Source of the DNA: Branchinecta lynchi
Lineage: Eukaryota > Arthropoda > Branchiopoda > Anostraca > Branchinectidae
Assembly (NCBI GenBank): GCA_023053575.1
Contig: JAKZAP010000005.1
Span: 1,054,001 to 1,118,000, forward strand
Direction of reading: 5' to 3'
DNA length: 64,000 nt
The first letter of the stretch is position 1. The number at the start of each line of letters is the position of its first letter. Positions 35,101 to 45,428 of the stretch are shown piece after piece. The notes beneath the pieces are model-generated. The model saw only the letters and a list, made by a program, of their open reading frames with translations, was not told where the DNA came from and ran no database searches. Both the position numbers and the translations under genes were made by a program.

Positions 35101-35916
35101 ATTAACCAGTTCCTGCTAGCGCCCGGCCAAGAGTTAATCTCGAGCACTTGGTTCAAGCTACCTGATTTTTCTTCCTTGTGAGGTAATTTTAAATACTGTG
35201 CCTTGTATATTCTGTTCTTCTGCTGAAGCTCAACATCCGTCCACTATTGCCATCAAAAATCAGCAGCACAAACCACCAAAAGTGTCAAAACCCAAATGAA
35301 GCCACCCGAGTTTAAGCGAGACTGACCGTGATTATCTGAGCCAAAAAAGGACCGCCAGTGAATGTAGTTTTGGGCGGAATATGCAAATATCAAGTGGAGC
35401 ATTCTTGTTTGGCAACAGTGGTGTCAAGAAACGGCAAAAAGAAGAGTGATTTTCAAACGAGTTCTTTAATCCTTAAATGTGATCCGTGAGTTGAGTGGTT
35501 TAGTTTTTGGGGTGATTCAAAGCTAAGTGAGAAGTTAACTGCCAGACTACCGCTGCTCTTACCCCAAGTAAGCCAGTTTACAATGTATTATCAGATGATG
35601 AGAGTTTTCTTCTATCTGCTCGGGGAAATTTACTGCAAATAAGCAAATTTTTAAAAAGAAATCTACCAGGAAGTCTGAAAATCTTTGGATAACTAGGATA
35701 GTTACCCTAGTTATTGATGTTGATAGTAATTTCTTTTGATCTTGTTAGTTATGGCTATGTGTTTACATATTTTTCCTATGTTGCCTATTATTTAGCTCTT
35801 GCTATTGTGGCAATTTTTCCATTAGACCTTAACAGCTTAAGAATGAAAAATATATGGGCACTTACAGGTGGAAAACGGGCACTGAACCTTTTCTTCTTAA
35901 TTGCCTGTTGGCTCAT
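19575..35916 (-). CDS. DRAP1: DR1-associated protein 1 (NC2-alpha), complete six-exon gene
   Basis: This is the alpha subunit of Negative Cofactor 2, which pairs with DR1 (NC2-beta) through a histone fold and clamps TBP on the TATA box in the nucleus, blocking TFIIA and TFIIB entry. Coding exons on the minus strand are 35866-35916, 32648-32720, 28950-29043, 22608-22814, 21459-21599 and 19575-20121. Together they form one continuous frame of 370 residues. The histone fold covers roughly residues 12-95: [44 protein letters not shown] and [17 protein letters not shown] all line up with the human protein. An acidic block follows (about 155-180), then a proline-rich tail and a C-terminal acidic DVDDDYDA. 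The human protein is about 205 residues; the extra length is in the linker and tail. An in-frame TAG at 35923-35925 fixes the start, with A at -3. Intron 2 is U12-type AT-AC. Confidence 0.93.
20371..20715. mobile_element. hAT-type MITE, CAGAGATGGGC family, in DRAP1 intron 5
   Basis: The left terminus GGAGATGGGCCAATCCGAT and the right terminus ATCGGCCCATCTCTG are complementary, with GGATTCGAATCC words inside. It is a relative of 2450-2904. The first bases of the left end and the target duplication are degraded. Confidence 0.6.
21459..21599 (-). CDS. DRAP1: DRAP1 coding exon 5, acidic
   Basis: A 141-base exon with acceptor TTTTTTCTAG and donor GTAAGTAAGG, phase-compatible with exons 4 and 6. 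It encodes an acidic stretch, [20 protein letters not shown], then SSQGSRKR. The human protein has a comparable acidic DSEQEDESEDTDTDGEEE segment at this place. Confidence 0.88.
22222..22488 (+). mobile_element. F3 hAT MITE in DRAP1 intron 4
   Basis: It starts CAGAGGCGTTACTAG and ends CGTGACGCCCCTG, with a 19-base G run at 22254-22272, two ACCGACTGG words and GCGGCGCTTCGCGCAGG. Flanks ACCATCTT and ACAACATG are not a convincing duplication. Frames across it on the plus strand are by-products. Confidence 0.75.
22608..22814 (-). CDS. DRAP1: DRAP1 coding exon 4
   Basis: A 207-base exon with acceptor CTTTTTGCAG and donor GTTAGCAG. It encodes residue 73 (valine, split) to the first two bases of 142. 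[20 protein letters not shown] closes the histone fold; the human counterpart is [20 protein letters not shown]. After it comes a linker of [16 protein letters not shown] type and a basic KSKRTRR patch, a possible nuclear localisation signal. Confidence 0.92.
22932..23340 (+). mobile_element. F1 left-end fragment in DRAP1 intron 3
   Basis: It starts AACAAGACCAAAGGTTTCGA and TGGGATCTCAAAAATC, the standard F1 left end, then runs into degraded F1 interior (GACCCATCTACGAACTTGACC) before breaking off. Confidence 0.65.
23501..24579. mobile_element. GC-rich TIR element with a hAT transposase relic
   Basis: The left end AGACCCCGACGCCGCGCCGA faces TCGACGCTGCGTCGGGGTCT on the right, both set in TA dinucleotide runs. 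About 130 bases inside each end are very GC-rich (GGCGGCG words), unlike the AT-rich host. The centre holds a hAT dimerisation-domain relic. Because the flanks are TA repeats the target duplication cannot be read; an 8-bp TATATATA duplication is possible. Confidence 0.6.
23885..24109 (+). pseudogene. hAT transposase C-terminal dimerisation domain, decayed
   Basis: This is the C-terminal end of a hAT-superfamily transposase, the part that mediates dimerisation of the enzyme. The frame from 23885 reads [20 protein letters not shown], then [20 protein letters not shown], then [18 protein letters not shown], ending at TGA 24107-24109. The W..LA....IPATS...ERIFST.G pattern is the diagnostic hAT C-terminal block. 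About 20 codons upstream ([17 protein letters not shown]) belong to the same protein in another frame, cut by TAG at 23890-23892. No RNase H-like catalytic domain is visible. Frames on the opposite strand here are shadows. Confidence 0.8.
24930..25249 (+). mobile_element. F1 right-end fragment in DRAP1 intron 3
   Basis: It begins within one F1 monomer (GGTCGGATTCCGGGTGAACT), then the F1 right region CATACCCTTCGAGAGTTATC, a GACGGACGGACAACTTTTGC run, and the terminal TTTTGGGATCCCAAAAA. Confidence 0.75.
25250..25938. other. DRAP1 intron 3, nothing recognised
   Basis: Intronic sequence with no repeat end or frame that I can support. Confidence 0.35.
25939..27857 (+). mobile_element. F2 element, complete, in DRAP1 intron 3
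   Basis: It starts AACAAGAGCTACGAGCTC followed by ATATGGCACTTG. The end is a hairpin at 27823-27853 (TATGGCACTTG, 9-base loop, CAAGTGCCATA) and AAAAA. The interior is a series of diverged units with recurring words CAAGTTTCATCC, GATCCGATC, TCAAAAGTTATG, GATTCCGG and C runs. A CCGACAGACCAACCGACC stretch precedes the hairpin. Long open frames on either strand follow the repeat and are not genes. It probably belongs to a Helentron-like non-autonomous family. Confidence 0.75.
27858..28949. other. DRAP1 intron 3, with AGTTACTAT palindrome
   Basis: Around 28452-28556, AAATAGTTACTATTAG is mirrored by CTAATAGTTACTATTT. The word GG(C/T)TGGAACG recurs four or five times from 28345 to 28570. It may be a decayed palindromic element. 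Nothing else is recognised. Confidence 0.35.
28950..29043 (-). CDS. DRAP1: DRAP1 coding exon 3, with U12 AC acceptor
   Basis: A 94-base exon encoding the end of residue 42 (serine) to the first two bases of 73. It reads [18 protein letters not shown] and on to IPLH, the central histone-fold helix. The exon starts directly after an AC dinucleotide, with TTCCTTGAC 11 bases upstream. No AG lies between an in-frame TGA and the exon start, so a GT-AG reading would break the frame. The donor is GTAAGTATTC. Confidence 0.93.
29503..31265 (+). mobile_element. F2 element, right end missing, in DRAP1 intron 2
   Basis: It starts AACAAGAGCTACGAGCTC and ATATGGCACTTG like the copy at 25939 and follows the same order of diverged units. 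It breaks off near 31265, before the terminal hairpin. Confidence 0.7.
31444..32505 (+). mobile_element. F1 element, complete, in DRAP1 intron 2
   Basis: The left end is AACAAGACCAAAGGTTTCGA then TGGGATCCCAAAAATC. Inside are about six monomers near 137 bp, each with GGCCGGATTCCGGGC-like, CTACTTGTCCG and TTCAGCATGTCTTCTTACC words and AACATCTAATCAACTTC. The end is CCACTAACGTTTTGGGATCC followed by CAAAAA. It is non-autonomous. Confidence 0.8.
32648..32720 (-). CDS. DRAP1: DRAP1 coding exon 2, with U12 donor
   Basis: A 73-base exon encoding residues 18-41 and the first base of 42. It carries [20 protein letters not shown], helix 1 and the start of the long helix of the histone fold. The acceptor is TTACTTACAG. 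The donor is not GT: the exon is followed by ATATCCTTTT, the U12 AT-AC donor consensus. Confidence 0.93.
32980..33974 (+). mobile_element. F1 element, left end missing, in DRAP1 intron 1
   Basis: It starts inside a monomer (CCAACTTGTCCGACGAAAAA), runs through several roughly 137-bp units and the standard right region, and ends CGTTTTGGGGTCCCAAAAA, where one base change spoils the terminal palindrome. Confidence 0.7.
33975..35865. other. DRAP1 intron 1, nothing recognised
   Basis: AT-rich intronic sequence. Plus-strand frames at 34433-34630 and 34761-34952 have no known domain. A direct repeat of about 25 bases containing GACTTCATATCATCCTC lies near 34168-34225. Confidence 0.35.
35866..35916 (-). 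CDS. DRAP1: DRAP1 coding exon 1
   Basis: This exon encodes the first 17 residues, [17 protein letters not shown], whose end matches the conserved ARFPP start of the histone fold. The donor is GTAAGTGC. It ends in phase 0 and joins ARIKKIM of exon 2. Upstream on the minus strand lies an in-frame stop three codons away, so no N-terminal extension exists within this exon. A hydrophobic plus-strand frame over the same bases is a shadow. Confidence 0.9.
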
Positions 35917-38100
35917 TGTGTCCTAAAGGCTAAAACGTCTCTTGGCTTTCAGAAGGAAACTTACAGGCCTAGTTGTAAACTAAAAGCAACAGCAGAACCT
36001 GCAGAGCTCAGCACAACATAAACAACAACAAGAAACAAGACCAACTGTTATTTAATCATTTCTTCTGAGCGGAAAAGCTCCTTGGATGACAGAGATATCA
36101 GTCTTTTTGGCAAGAGAAAATTGTATGTCTGTTTTATTACCTGTATGCCTGTAGAATTGAAAAATAAACAAAAGCTGAAAAGAAGAATTTTAAGTGAATT
36201 TAGAAAACTACTAGTAAACTGTTAAAAAACAGTGAATACAAACCTGGAAAAGATTGTGATTGCTGATGGAATTGGCTATGTTCGCTTAAAGCAGTTAGCG
36301 TCACGTAAGTTATTGAAGTTTTCCCCTTACTTCGCCGGATTATTCAATATAAAATTCCAGTTTCATTTCGATCTCAAAACAGACACCTTATCCTTTTCAA
36401 TCCTTGCTGATGGGCAATCCTGATTCGTGTTTGTATGGTATAATTTTGTCGGTGTATACTAATATGGCGACTCATGAGCTTGCAGCCATATGAAGTAATA
36501 AAAAACCTGGGAACTTAGGGAGATTGATTTCTGTCAAGTTTGACCTTCAGTGTCATAGGGCAGTTAAAGCCCCATAGACATACCATTCAGTTTTTTTTCT
36601 TGTATCAGCAATGTGTTTATAATCAATTACAGGAGCCTCCTGTAAGGTCAGGTATCCCTCCTGAGGATGGGTACCTGACCTTGTTTTTAATCTACCTCAA
36701 TTTTGCGGCAAAAATGTTAAACTGAAATGTACATGCTTTCCTGACAGTCGAAAGGCAAAATACGACTTGAACTGTCATGGGTCCAAAACTAGTCAAATTC
36801 TGTGCCTTTTCTTTGTTTTGAAGCTGCTTTGAAAAGGGGTTTTCTGGCTTTTGACTTTGCTAACTGTACCTTTTTCATCATTTTGTCATCAATTGAGGTA
36901 AGTTCAGAATGAAGCGATCTTGTTTGAAAAGAAAATTATGTTTAACTAGAAATATTGAAGCAATATTTGTCCAATACCTCAACCATTCAGTCAGCTTCAA
37001 TTTAGTATAGTTGCGTCTTTGATCGAAGTTTGAAGTTACCTTCAACCTCAAAGGTCTTTGTTTAATTACCATTTATTGGTCGCCGGTCACAGTTCCTTCG
37101 TCCTTCAAACTCTGACCGTCGAACTTCATGAGCTAGCAGGTTCGAAGTTTGTTTGAAACGTCGAAGAAAAGTCAACTGGGCAAGGATCGCCTTCGTAAAA
37201 ACACTAATTAAGCAACCGGCTAAGCTAATGGCGAACAAAACTTCAAAACACGACTTATGTTTGTCATATTTGTTGGTTGTTTTGTAAGCCAGATCAGGGG
37301 GGCACAGGTATTGTGACATCTAGCCAGGTGGGGGTGGGTGGTTTCGTGTGGATTTAATACGGGTGGGTCCCTTTAAAGTTACCAAATTTGGGATTTTATA
37401 CCTTGATAAATAGGGTGGGTGGTTTGTCAGTTTTATTTTATTTTTAGGACGAGTAACATATCATTCGATAGCTCACCACATAAAAACAGTCGTAGAGATG
37501 GTTTTAAGGCGATATTGAACCTAGAACCTTTTTTGTTGCATACAGCATAGGAACAAGTTCATTTTCTGGAAGGACTACTACTGCAGATTTAAGTTTCCGA
37601 TGGGCTGTGAAAATTTTCCTGGTGCTTATGAAAATTTTCCGGTGCTTATGTTTATGGGACTGCCTTTCAACTTATATCTGTGCCCAGAAACAAATTTTAT
37701 CTTCCGACATACTCGAGTATGGGAGGTTCTCCCCAGGAATTGCTACCGCACTAGACTTCCCTTTTTCGCGTATAGTGTAAGGACAAGCCCAATTTAGTTT
37801 TCAGAACCACTGTGACATGTCCTCCAAAAACGAGACCCAAGACCCCTTACCACCGGACCCTTCTGACAAACGAAAACAGGAGCTAAGGAAAAACAAAAAT
37901 GGGACCGATCTGGCTAACCAAAGAGGACCCCTTGTAAGCGATAGACATAAATTCAAAATACGGGCAACGGAAGCAGACCCATAATTTCCGAAAAAGGACC
38001 ATTTTTTTTTGTAAAAAAAATAGTATAGGAGAATAAAAATAATTGTTTATGGTTGTGTTTCTTGATGATCCAAACACTGTCGGGAGGGGGTCCAAATTTG
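35917..38100. other. DRAP1 5' flank and intergenic
   Basis: This holds the DRAP1 5' UTR and presumably its promoter on the minus strand; no TATA box or initiator could be fixed. GTTGCGTCTTTGATCGAAG at 37010 is a lone terminus of the TA-type MITE family. A 55-codon plus-strand frame at 37817-37984 has no recognised domain. Confidence 0.4.
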
Positions 38101-39690
38101 TCTGAACAGCAAGTTAAACCAGGTACCAGACTGAGTTGCTGGATCTCACCAAACTTGGGAAGTTAGAGCTCGGGCTGTAGTTATGCCTTTTGATGTGGTT
38201 CACACCCAATCAGACCCCCACATGAACTCAGGCAGCACATCACTTGGTGGTGTTGTGGTGTGCAGACAAAACTAAGGTGATGTGATTCGGTCTTCAAAAT
38301 GCACTATTAGGACACTAGCTCTAACGTCCCAAAAAGTTTGTGTTCATATCCGGCAACTCTTTCTGCCACGGTTTACAAGAACTTAAGGCTCCCATGACCG
38401 GGGTCGAAAAAGCATATTTAATCTTCTGCAACCTCCCCCTACATGGTTGGATCGAATTCCCTGTAGTCCGATGGGAAGGAATATCTAGGACCCTAGCTAT
38501 ACCTTTCCACCAAGTTTGGTTTAGGTCTGGCTACTACTATTGGGCTAGATGTTGTTTACAAACGTATAGGGACTGCCTCTGTCCCCCCCCCCCCACGTGG
38601 TTTGTATCATCAAAAGTCACAACGAGGAACAATGTATGGGTATATAGCACGTGCATCAGATAGGGTTTGCTCTCTTCTCCCAGATCCGTTTCATCATAAA
38701 ATGGAATGACATAGTGAATTTGTAAAGGTTGTTCCATTCGTTGACAATTGTTTCAGAATAGAAGGATTTTGGTGTCATCGTGATGTATTAAGTAGGCTAC
38801 CATCCAAACTGGATAACTCGTTTGAAAGTTATACAATCTAGTCAGGTCCCTAATACAGAATTAAACGGAACATCCAAGACGTTTGCTTGTGTCATTTGTC
38901 AAGTTCCAGAATTAAGCATGTCACAGGATTTCCGGGATTACTCCGGGATTCCTTAAGGTCTCTTGACAGTGTCCTGATCCGGTCCATTTCTAAAAATGAT
39001 GTATAGGGCTCATACTTGTTCGTCTTGCTAAGTCTCATCCCGATACCTAACTCTAAGCGTGCCACGAGATTTCCGGTGACCACCTTCCACCTCGTCAATT
39101 GTTGTCTGATCCTTTTGTACAGTTTGTATCATGTAAATTCTTTTAAGCCTTTGAGACCATGATCTACTGGAAAGCTTCAGGAATAGTGCATGTCTGTGGT
39201 TTTCCCCCAAAAATTCCATGCAACTTTCCCTGTAGGTGTGCAAAACAGATTGATAAATCAACACTTTAAGGTGGTCAAGATTCATTTCTAATCTAAACCC
39301 TTGAGGTACAAATGATCATGGGCCTTTGCGGACCATGAAAAGGTATTGTTTAAACAAAACTATTTTCAGCACATTGATGTTAACATGCATAGGCTACCTT
39401 AAGGGGTCTTCAAGTTCTGTCAGTCGTACCAGAGTTCTGAATGCCACAAAATTAACGGGCCTTCCTCCCTTCCCAACTCATCTGGTAATGCCCGGATCCG
39501 ATCTTGTGCTACAAATGATTGTCTATAGAAGTTAGGTTTTTCCTTCCCGTAAAGTCTGGTCCAGAGCACTCCATAATAGGCGAAGCATGTCATGTGATTT
39601 CTGGTGCTCAATCCCACATAGTTGCTGGACCCCGTCCGGCGTTAAACTGAATATCGGGTGCATGTACTCTTAGCTGCATTCTTTGTCACG
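38101..39690 (+). mobile_element. Highly diverged F2-like repeat
   Basis: The unit order of F2 can still be followed: GATCCGGTCC, TTGTTCGTCTTGCTAAGTCT then CATCCCGATACC, TCTAAGCGT, GATTTCCGG and a C run near 38584. No termini survive. It is an old copy directly beside the intact copy at 39770. Confidence 0.45.
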
Positions 39691-39769
39691 GGTCCGACCG
39701 GTGGTCTCCGGTTATTCTTATAAGACGTTTTTGCATACACCGGTGGCTACTCTCCAGTCTTGGGACCCG

Positions 39770-42622
39770 TTTTTATGGCACTTGAGCTTACTCAAGTGCC
39801 ATATAGCGATTGTAATTTCTGTCCGTCAGTCGGTCTGTCGGTCCCGGTTTTGCTAGTTCGGGCACTTCCAGATAAGCTAGGACGATGAAACTTGGCAAGC
39901 ATATCAGGAACTGGACCAGATTAAATTAGAAATTGTCGCTTCCTCGACCCGACCATCTGGAGGGGAGTGGAAGGAGGGGGAATCCGGAAAAAATAGGAAA
40001 AATGAGATATTTTTAGCTTACGAACGGGTGATCGGATCTTAATGAAACTTAATACATGGAAGGACTTCGTGTCTCAGACCCTCCATTTTAAATCAAGACC
40101 GGATCCGGTGACACTGGGGGGAGTTAGAGGGGGAAACCGGAAATCTTGGAAAACACTTAGAGTGGAGGGATCCGAATGAAACTTGGTGGAAAGTACAAGC
40201 AAAAGTCCTAGATACGTGACTGATATAACCGGAACAGATCCGCTCACTTTGGGGGAGTTGGGGGGGGGGGGGGAGAAGTCCGAATTTGTAGTGATCCCGC
40301 GAGTTCCGTGCTTCCTGATGTGCTGGGACGATGGAAATTGACAGGCATGTCTGGGACCCGACCAGCTTAAATAGGAAATCATCAATTCCCCGATTCGACC
40401 ATCTGGGGGGGGGGGGGGGGAGTGGAGGGAGGGTGAAGCCAAATTTGAGGTATTTTTAGCTTGCGAACGGGTGATCGGATCTTGATGAAAATTGATATTT
40501 AGGATGACCTCGTGTCTCAGACACCTCACTTTAAATCCGGGCCGGATCCGATGACACTGGGGGGAGCTGGAGGAGGGAACCGGAAATTTTGAGAAACGCT
40601 TAAAGTGGAGGGATCGGGATGAAACTTGGTGGGAAAAACAAACACAGGTCCTAGACACGTCATTGACATAACCGGACCGGATCAGGGCACTGTGGGGGAG
40701 TTGGGGTGGGGGTCCGGATTTCTAGCGATCCCGCGAGTTCGGCATACTTCCTGGTGTCCTAGGGCGATGAAACTTGGCAGGTATGTCAAGGATCCGAACA
40801 GATTGACTTAAGAACAGCCGTTTCCCCGACCCGACCATCGTGGGGGGAGTGGGTGGATGGGGAGTCCGGAATCTAGTGGCGTGCATAACTTTTGAACGGG
40901 TGATCGGATCTTTATGAAAATTGATATTTAGGATGACCTTGTGTCTCAAACACCTCACTTTAAATCCGGGCCGGATCCGATGACACTGGGGGGAGTTGGA
41001 GGAGGTAACCGGAAATTTTGAGAAACGCTTAAAGTTGAGGGATCGGGATGAAACTTGGTGGGAAAAACAAGCACAGGTCCTAGACACGTCATTGACATAA
41101 CCGGACCGGATCCGATGACACTGGGGGGAGTTGGAGGAGGGAACCGGAAATTTTGAGAAACGCTTAAAGTGGAGGGATCGGGATGAAACTTGGTGGGAAA
41201 AACAAGCACAGGTCCTCGACACGTCATTGACATAACCGGACCGGATCAGGGCACTGTGGGGGAGTTGGGGTGGGGGTCCGGATTTCTAGCGATCCCGCGA
41301 GTTCGGCATACTTCCTGATGTCCTAGGGCGATGAAACTTGGCAGGTATGTCAGGGATCCGAACAGATTGACTTAAGAACAGCCGTTTCCCCGACCCGACC
41401 ATCGTGGGGGGAGTGGGTGGATGGGGAGTCCGGAATCTAGTGGCGTGCATAACTTTTGAACGGGTGATCGGATTTGAATGAAACTTGTCTGGTGAGCTAT
41501 CGCCTCGGACGTTCAGTGTCACGTCCGAGTTGGTCCGATACCTGTGGGGATGGGGGGGGGGGGGGGGGGAAACTCAAGAAACTCTAAAAGTAGAGGGATT
41601 GGGACGAAACTTAATGGATGGAACAAGCATTAGGCCTAGATGAAATTGACGGAGCCAGATGGTTTCGGGGCTCTGTGGGGGGAGTTGGAGGGGGTTTCCT
41701 GGAATTCCGGTAGTCGTGAGTTAGAATAGTTCCAGATGTAAAACGACAACGAAACTTTGCAGGCATATTAGTGACCCGAATTATCTTGACTTAAAAACCT
41801 GACACAACATACCCCCGGAAACTTCCGTTCCTAGATCCGAGCATTTTTGGGGGAGCAAGAGAAGAGAAATATGGACTTCTATAAATTGCGAACGAGTGGT
41901 CTGATTCGAGCGAAACTTCATGGGTGATACGAATCGATGGCCTCGACATGTAAAACATGCGTTCGAACCATATGCGACCACGATTAGGGGAATTGGGGGT
42001 GGGGGGACTTTTGACATGCACAAAAACCAAACGGATGGACCGAATGAGATGCAAATTCGACAGTGCCGAGTTTATGCGGCCTAGATTTGTTATTTGGCGT
42101 CCGGGCCGGATTCGGCCAAGGTAGGGGAGGGGGTACTGGAAACTTGCAGATAGGCTATGCTCCAATTTCAGTAAAACTTGATGAGGGAATTAAGAGATTG
42201 GGCCCGAACCGGCTCCGACAACGTTGGTGGGAGGGGGGGGATGTACCGGAACTTTCCAAAAATGCTCAGATTCGAGTGAAACTTGATAGATGGTATAAAC
42301 GAAGATGCTTTAGGTGGTCGATTTTTTTTTATTCCGAACCAGATCGGCCACGGTAGGTGGAGATAGAGTGAGTACCGGAAATCGTGTAGCACGTCTAGGG
42401 ATCAAACAAATGGATTTATTGGGATGAAAGTTTGAACAGTCATGTGCATTTGCTACAGAAAATCGAGACGATGCCGGAACTGCTCAGAAATGAGTGAAAC
42501 TAAATATCCTATTTCTATTTCCGAACCGCATTTTTGGATGGCGGGTGTATTTTGTGACGTTCTCATCTACTTTCTTGTACAGCCTACTCGTACAAGTGCC
42601 ATATGAGCTCGTAGCTCTTGTT
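39770..42622 (-). mobile_element. F2 element, complete, minus orientation, expanded
   Basis: Read on the minus strand, it starts AACAAGAGCTACGAGCTC (ending at 42622). It ends in a hairpin at 39803-39774 with TATGGCACTTG arms around GAGCTTA-type loop bases, then AAAAA. At 2853 bp it is the longest copy. It holds a block at about 40550-40930 repeated nearly unchanged some 564 bp later at 41115-41490, so the array grew recently. Long minus-strand frames (194, 166 and 124 codons) simply follow the repeat units. Confidence 0.78.
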
Positions 42623-42884
42623 TAACTAACTGATGTCTGGTTTTCATCTTACCTGTGCGGACTAACCAGAACCCTCTCGGGAGCTTAACTGAAAAGTTAG
42701 CAACTTTTCCTCAATTGACGGGGTTCCCCGCAAAACCCAGAATTTAGGCCGTTTTTGCACTCACCCGTGACTACCCACCTGTCAACCAAAATATGCGTTA
42801 CAAGGGAAGAACCGGACACCAGTGACAAAACACCAGAGATGGCACAGAGTGCAACGAACACAGCTCTTGCTATTATCAAGTTAT

Positions 42885-43725
42885 ATTCAGTTATGATAAC
42901 CGTTCAAAAGTTATGCATGTCAAAAGTTTCCAGCTTTTTCCTCCCTCAAATGCACCCAGAATGGTCGGGACCGTGAAGTGGCGGTTTCCAAGTCAGTCTT
43001 GTCGGGTCCGTGATGTGTCTGTCAAGTTACATCGTTGTAGCACAACTGGAAGTACCTTAACTCGCGATCACCGGAATTCTGGGACCCACCTCAAACTCCC
43101 CCACAGTGGCCGGATCTAGCCCTATATGCTGTATCTAGAGTAAAGTCTTGTTATTCCCACTAGTTCACTCCGATCCATCCACTCTAAGCGTATTACGATA
43201 TTTGCGGCCCCGCTAGCTACCCCTCCGACAGTTGTCGCAGTCGGTCTGTATCATCATATAAAAACCTGTGACATGTCCTCTTGTCAGAGCGGCTTAGAGC
43301 CTGAAGAGGACCCTTGCCAAGAAGGTCCGAAATATGGTTCTATAATAAAATTCAGCTGACCTATCCGTTTTGAGATAATCTTTTCTCTAATTCGGATTAT
43401 CTTAAGTCAAGTTTTATTGGGATCCGATCACCCGTTCGAAAGTCGCGCATGACACAAGATTTTTAATTTCCTTTCCCTCCACTCCTCCCAAGATTTTCAG
43501 ATCGGGGAGATGACTATTTCCAAGTTAATCTGGTCGCCACCTAGTATCATCATCCTAGCCCATCTGGATTCTGGAAGCACCCTAACTCGCTATTACAGGA
43601 ATTACCGGGAAACTCTCAAAACTCTTCAACTCTCCTCACAGTGCACTCAACCGGTCATGTTCCATCAATAATGTGTCTAAAAGTTATGCTTGTTCTTCCC
43701 ACCAAGTTCCATCCCGACGGTTTTG
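42885..43725 (+). mobile_element. F2 fragment with an F9 foldback piece
   Basis: F2 unit words (CGTTCAAAAGTTATGCATG, AGTTACATCGTTGTAGCACA, CCATCCACTCTAAGCGT) occur in plus orientation without either terminus. At about 43290-43375 it is interrupted by a half F9 foldback (GAGCCTGAAGAGGACCCTTG, then CAGCTGACCTATCCGTTTTG). Confidence 0.55.
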
Positions 43726-44247
43726 GTTTAGTTAGTGTGTTGGATTCTGTTCCTTGGTGTACAGTAACACTCTCGAATTGTGGATGAGGCAGCTTGTTTG
43801 TTGTTGTTTTTTGCTTAAAACGTCACAATTATCGAAATATCTGCATGATATTGTCCATAAACTTATCCAGATAATCAATCTAGACCATTTGACATCTTTT
43901 TTTTTAGTCTGGGGTTGGTGGGGTGGGTGCTTTGGAACTTGATTTTTCCCGGGGGGTGGGGTGGGGTCCCAAACCCAAACACATATTTTGTACCCTATGG
44001 TCGGGGGTGGTGGGTCCTTTTCTTGAAAGTTGACTGATTTTAGGCTAGATATCAGTAGATTTCATACTTGTGCCCCCCTGAGCCAGATATATTATTCTGA
44101 AGGAAAGACTTTCTCTCGAAATTTGAAATCTTTGCCAAGGTTGGATACCCCTCCTGTATGAACATGAACTGTTATAGGCCCAAGATGTAGGCCTCGAAGC
44201 TTTGGATTTGGAAATTAGTCAATAGCTAGGTTACAGTACAGTCATCC
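43726..44247. other. Intergenic, GT-rich segment
   Basis: A GGGTGGTGGGT-rich stretch at about 43905-44090 ends with CTTGTGCCCCCCTGAGCCAG, resembling the complement of 37285-37330. No gene is recognised. Confidence 0.35.
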
Positions 44248-45428
44248 TTTTTGGGATTCCAAAACGTAAGTGGAGGGATACCTGTGACATCGCAAAAGTT
44301 GTCCGTCTGTAAGCACGATAACTCTCGAAGGGAATGAGATATTTTGATGAAACTTGGTGTGAGGATTCGTTGGGTCGTCGGACCAGTCGAGTTCGTAGAT
44401 GGGCTTTGTAGCCCTACATTTAGGGGTGGGTTCAAACTAAGGGGCAAACAAAATATTTTGAAACAGCTAATGTGATAGTCGATTATGGGGTAAGAAGACA
44501 TGCTGAGCACGATGGTGAAAAGATTATGGGGTAAGAAGACATGCTGAGCACGATGGTGAAAACCATTTTGTCATCGAACGAGTAGTTCGCCCGGAATCCG
44601 GCCAAAACCGGAAAGTTTGTTAAAAGTAATAGTTTTATTTGAAGTTGATTAGATGTACGGGTAGGAAGACATGCTGAAGACGATGGTGAAAACCATTTTA
44701 TCGACGGACAAGTAATTCGCCCGGAATCCGGCCGAAACCGGAAAGTTTGTTAAAATTAAAAGTTTTATTTCTAGTTGATTGGATGTTCGATTTAGGGCAA
44801 GAAGACATGCTGAACACTTACGTGAAAACAATTTTTTACCCGGACATGTAGTTCGCCCGGAATCCGGTGAAAACCGGAAAGTTGGTTTAAATTAAAAGTT
44901 TAATTTGAAGTTGATTAAATGTTTGATTTCAGGGTAAAAAGACATGCCGAACACGAAAATCATTTTCTCACCGGACAACTAGTTCGCCCGGAATCCGGCC
45001 AAAATCGGAAAATTTGTTAAAAGCAAAAGTTCGATTAGATGACAGATTAAGGGGTAAGAAGAGAGGATGAGTCGGTATATGACAATGGTTTTATACCCGG
45101 AAATATAATTAGTCCGGAATCCGGTTGTAACCGGATTTTTTTTAAGTCAAACTTCTATTCAGAGTTGATTAGATGTTCTTTATAGGGATACAGAGATACG
45201 CTGGTTTTGTTTCTGTTTTTTTTTTTTTGCTGGACTATTAGTTCGCTCGAAAGTCGGCAGGAAGTCTCGGTCAGTATCGTCAAAATAGATATGGCTTATA
45301 GAGGTATATCTGGAATTGGTTTTCTCTGATGATTAGCCTGTCCAAGACTGGATCTGGCGAAGACAAGACTCGATTGTCTGAGTCAAATATTAGATTTTTG
45401 GGATCCCATCGACACCTTTGGTCTTGTT
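44248..45428 (-). mobile_element. F1 element, complete, minus orientation
   Basis: The right terminus (complement of GGAATCCCAAAAAGG) is at 44248 and the left terminus (complement of AACAAGACCAAAGGTGTCGA) ends at 45428. Inside are about seven monomers of F1, with a short local duplication of GATTATGGGGTAAGAAGACA near 44482-44560. Confidence 0.78.

Noticed and set aside
35714..35926. Hydrophobic 70-codon plus-strand frame
   Set aside because: It overlaps DRAP1 exon 1 on the other strand and is AT-rich. The exon evidence is far stronger.
37817..37984. 55-codon hydrophilic frame starting MSSKNETQDP
   Set aside because: Short enough to arise by chance, with no homology I can name and a repeat-like neighbourhood.
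40074..41233. Long minus-strand frames (194, 166 and 92 codons) that resemble one another
   Set aside because: They follow F2 repeat units in three frames, and the same bases are open in several frames. There is no domain, and the similarity is that of the DNA repeat.
37283..44095. Inverted pair of GGGGGGCACA-containing segments at 37.3 and 44.05 kb
   Set aside because: Similarity is limited to about 40 bases of GT-rich sequence, so I could not establish an element.
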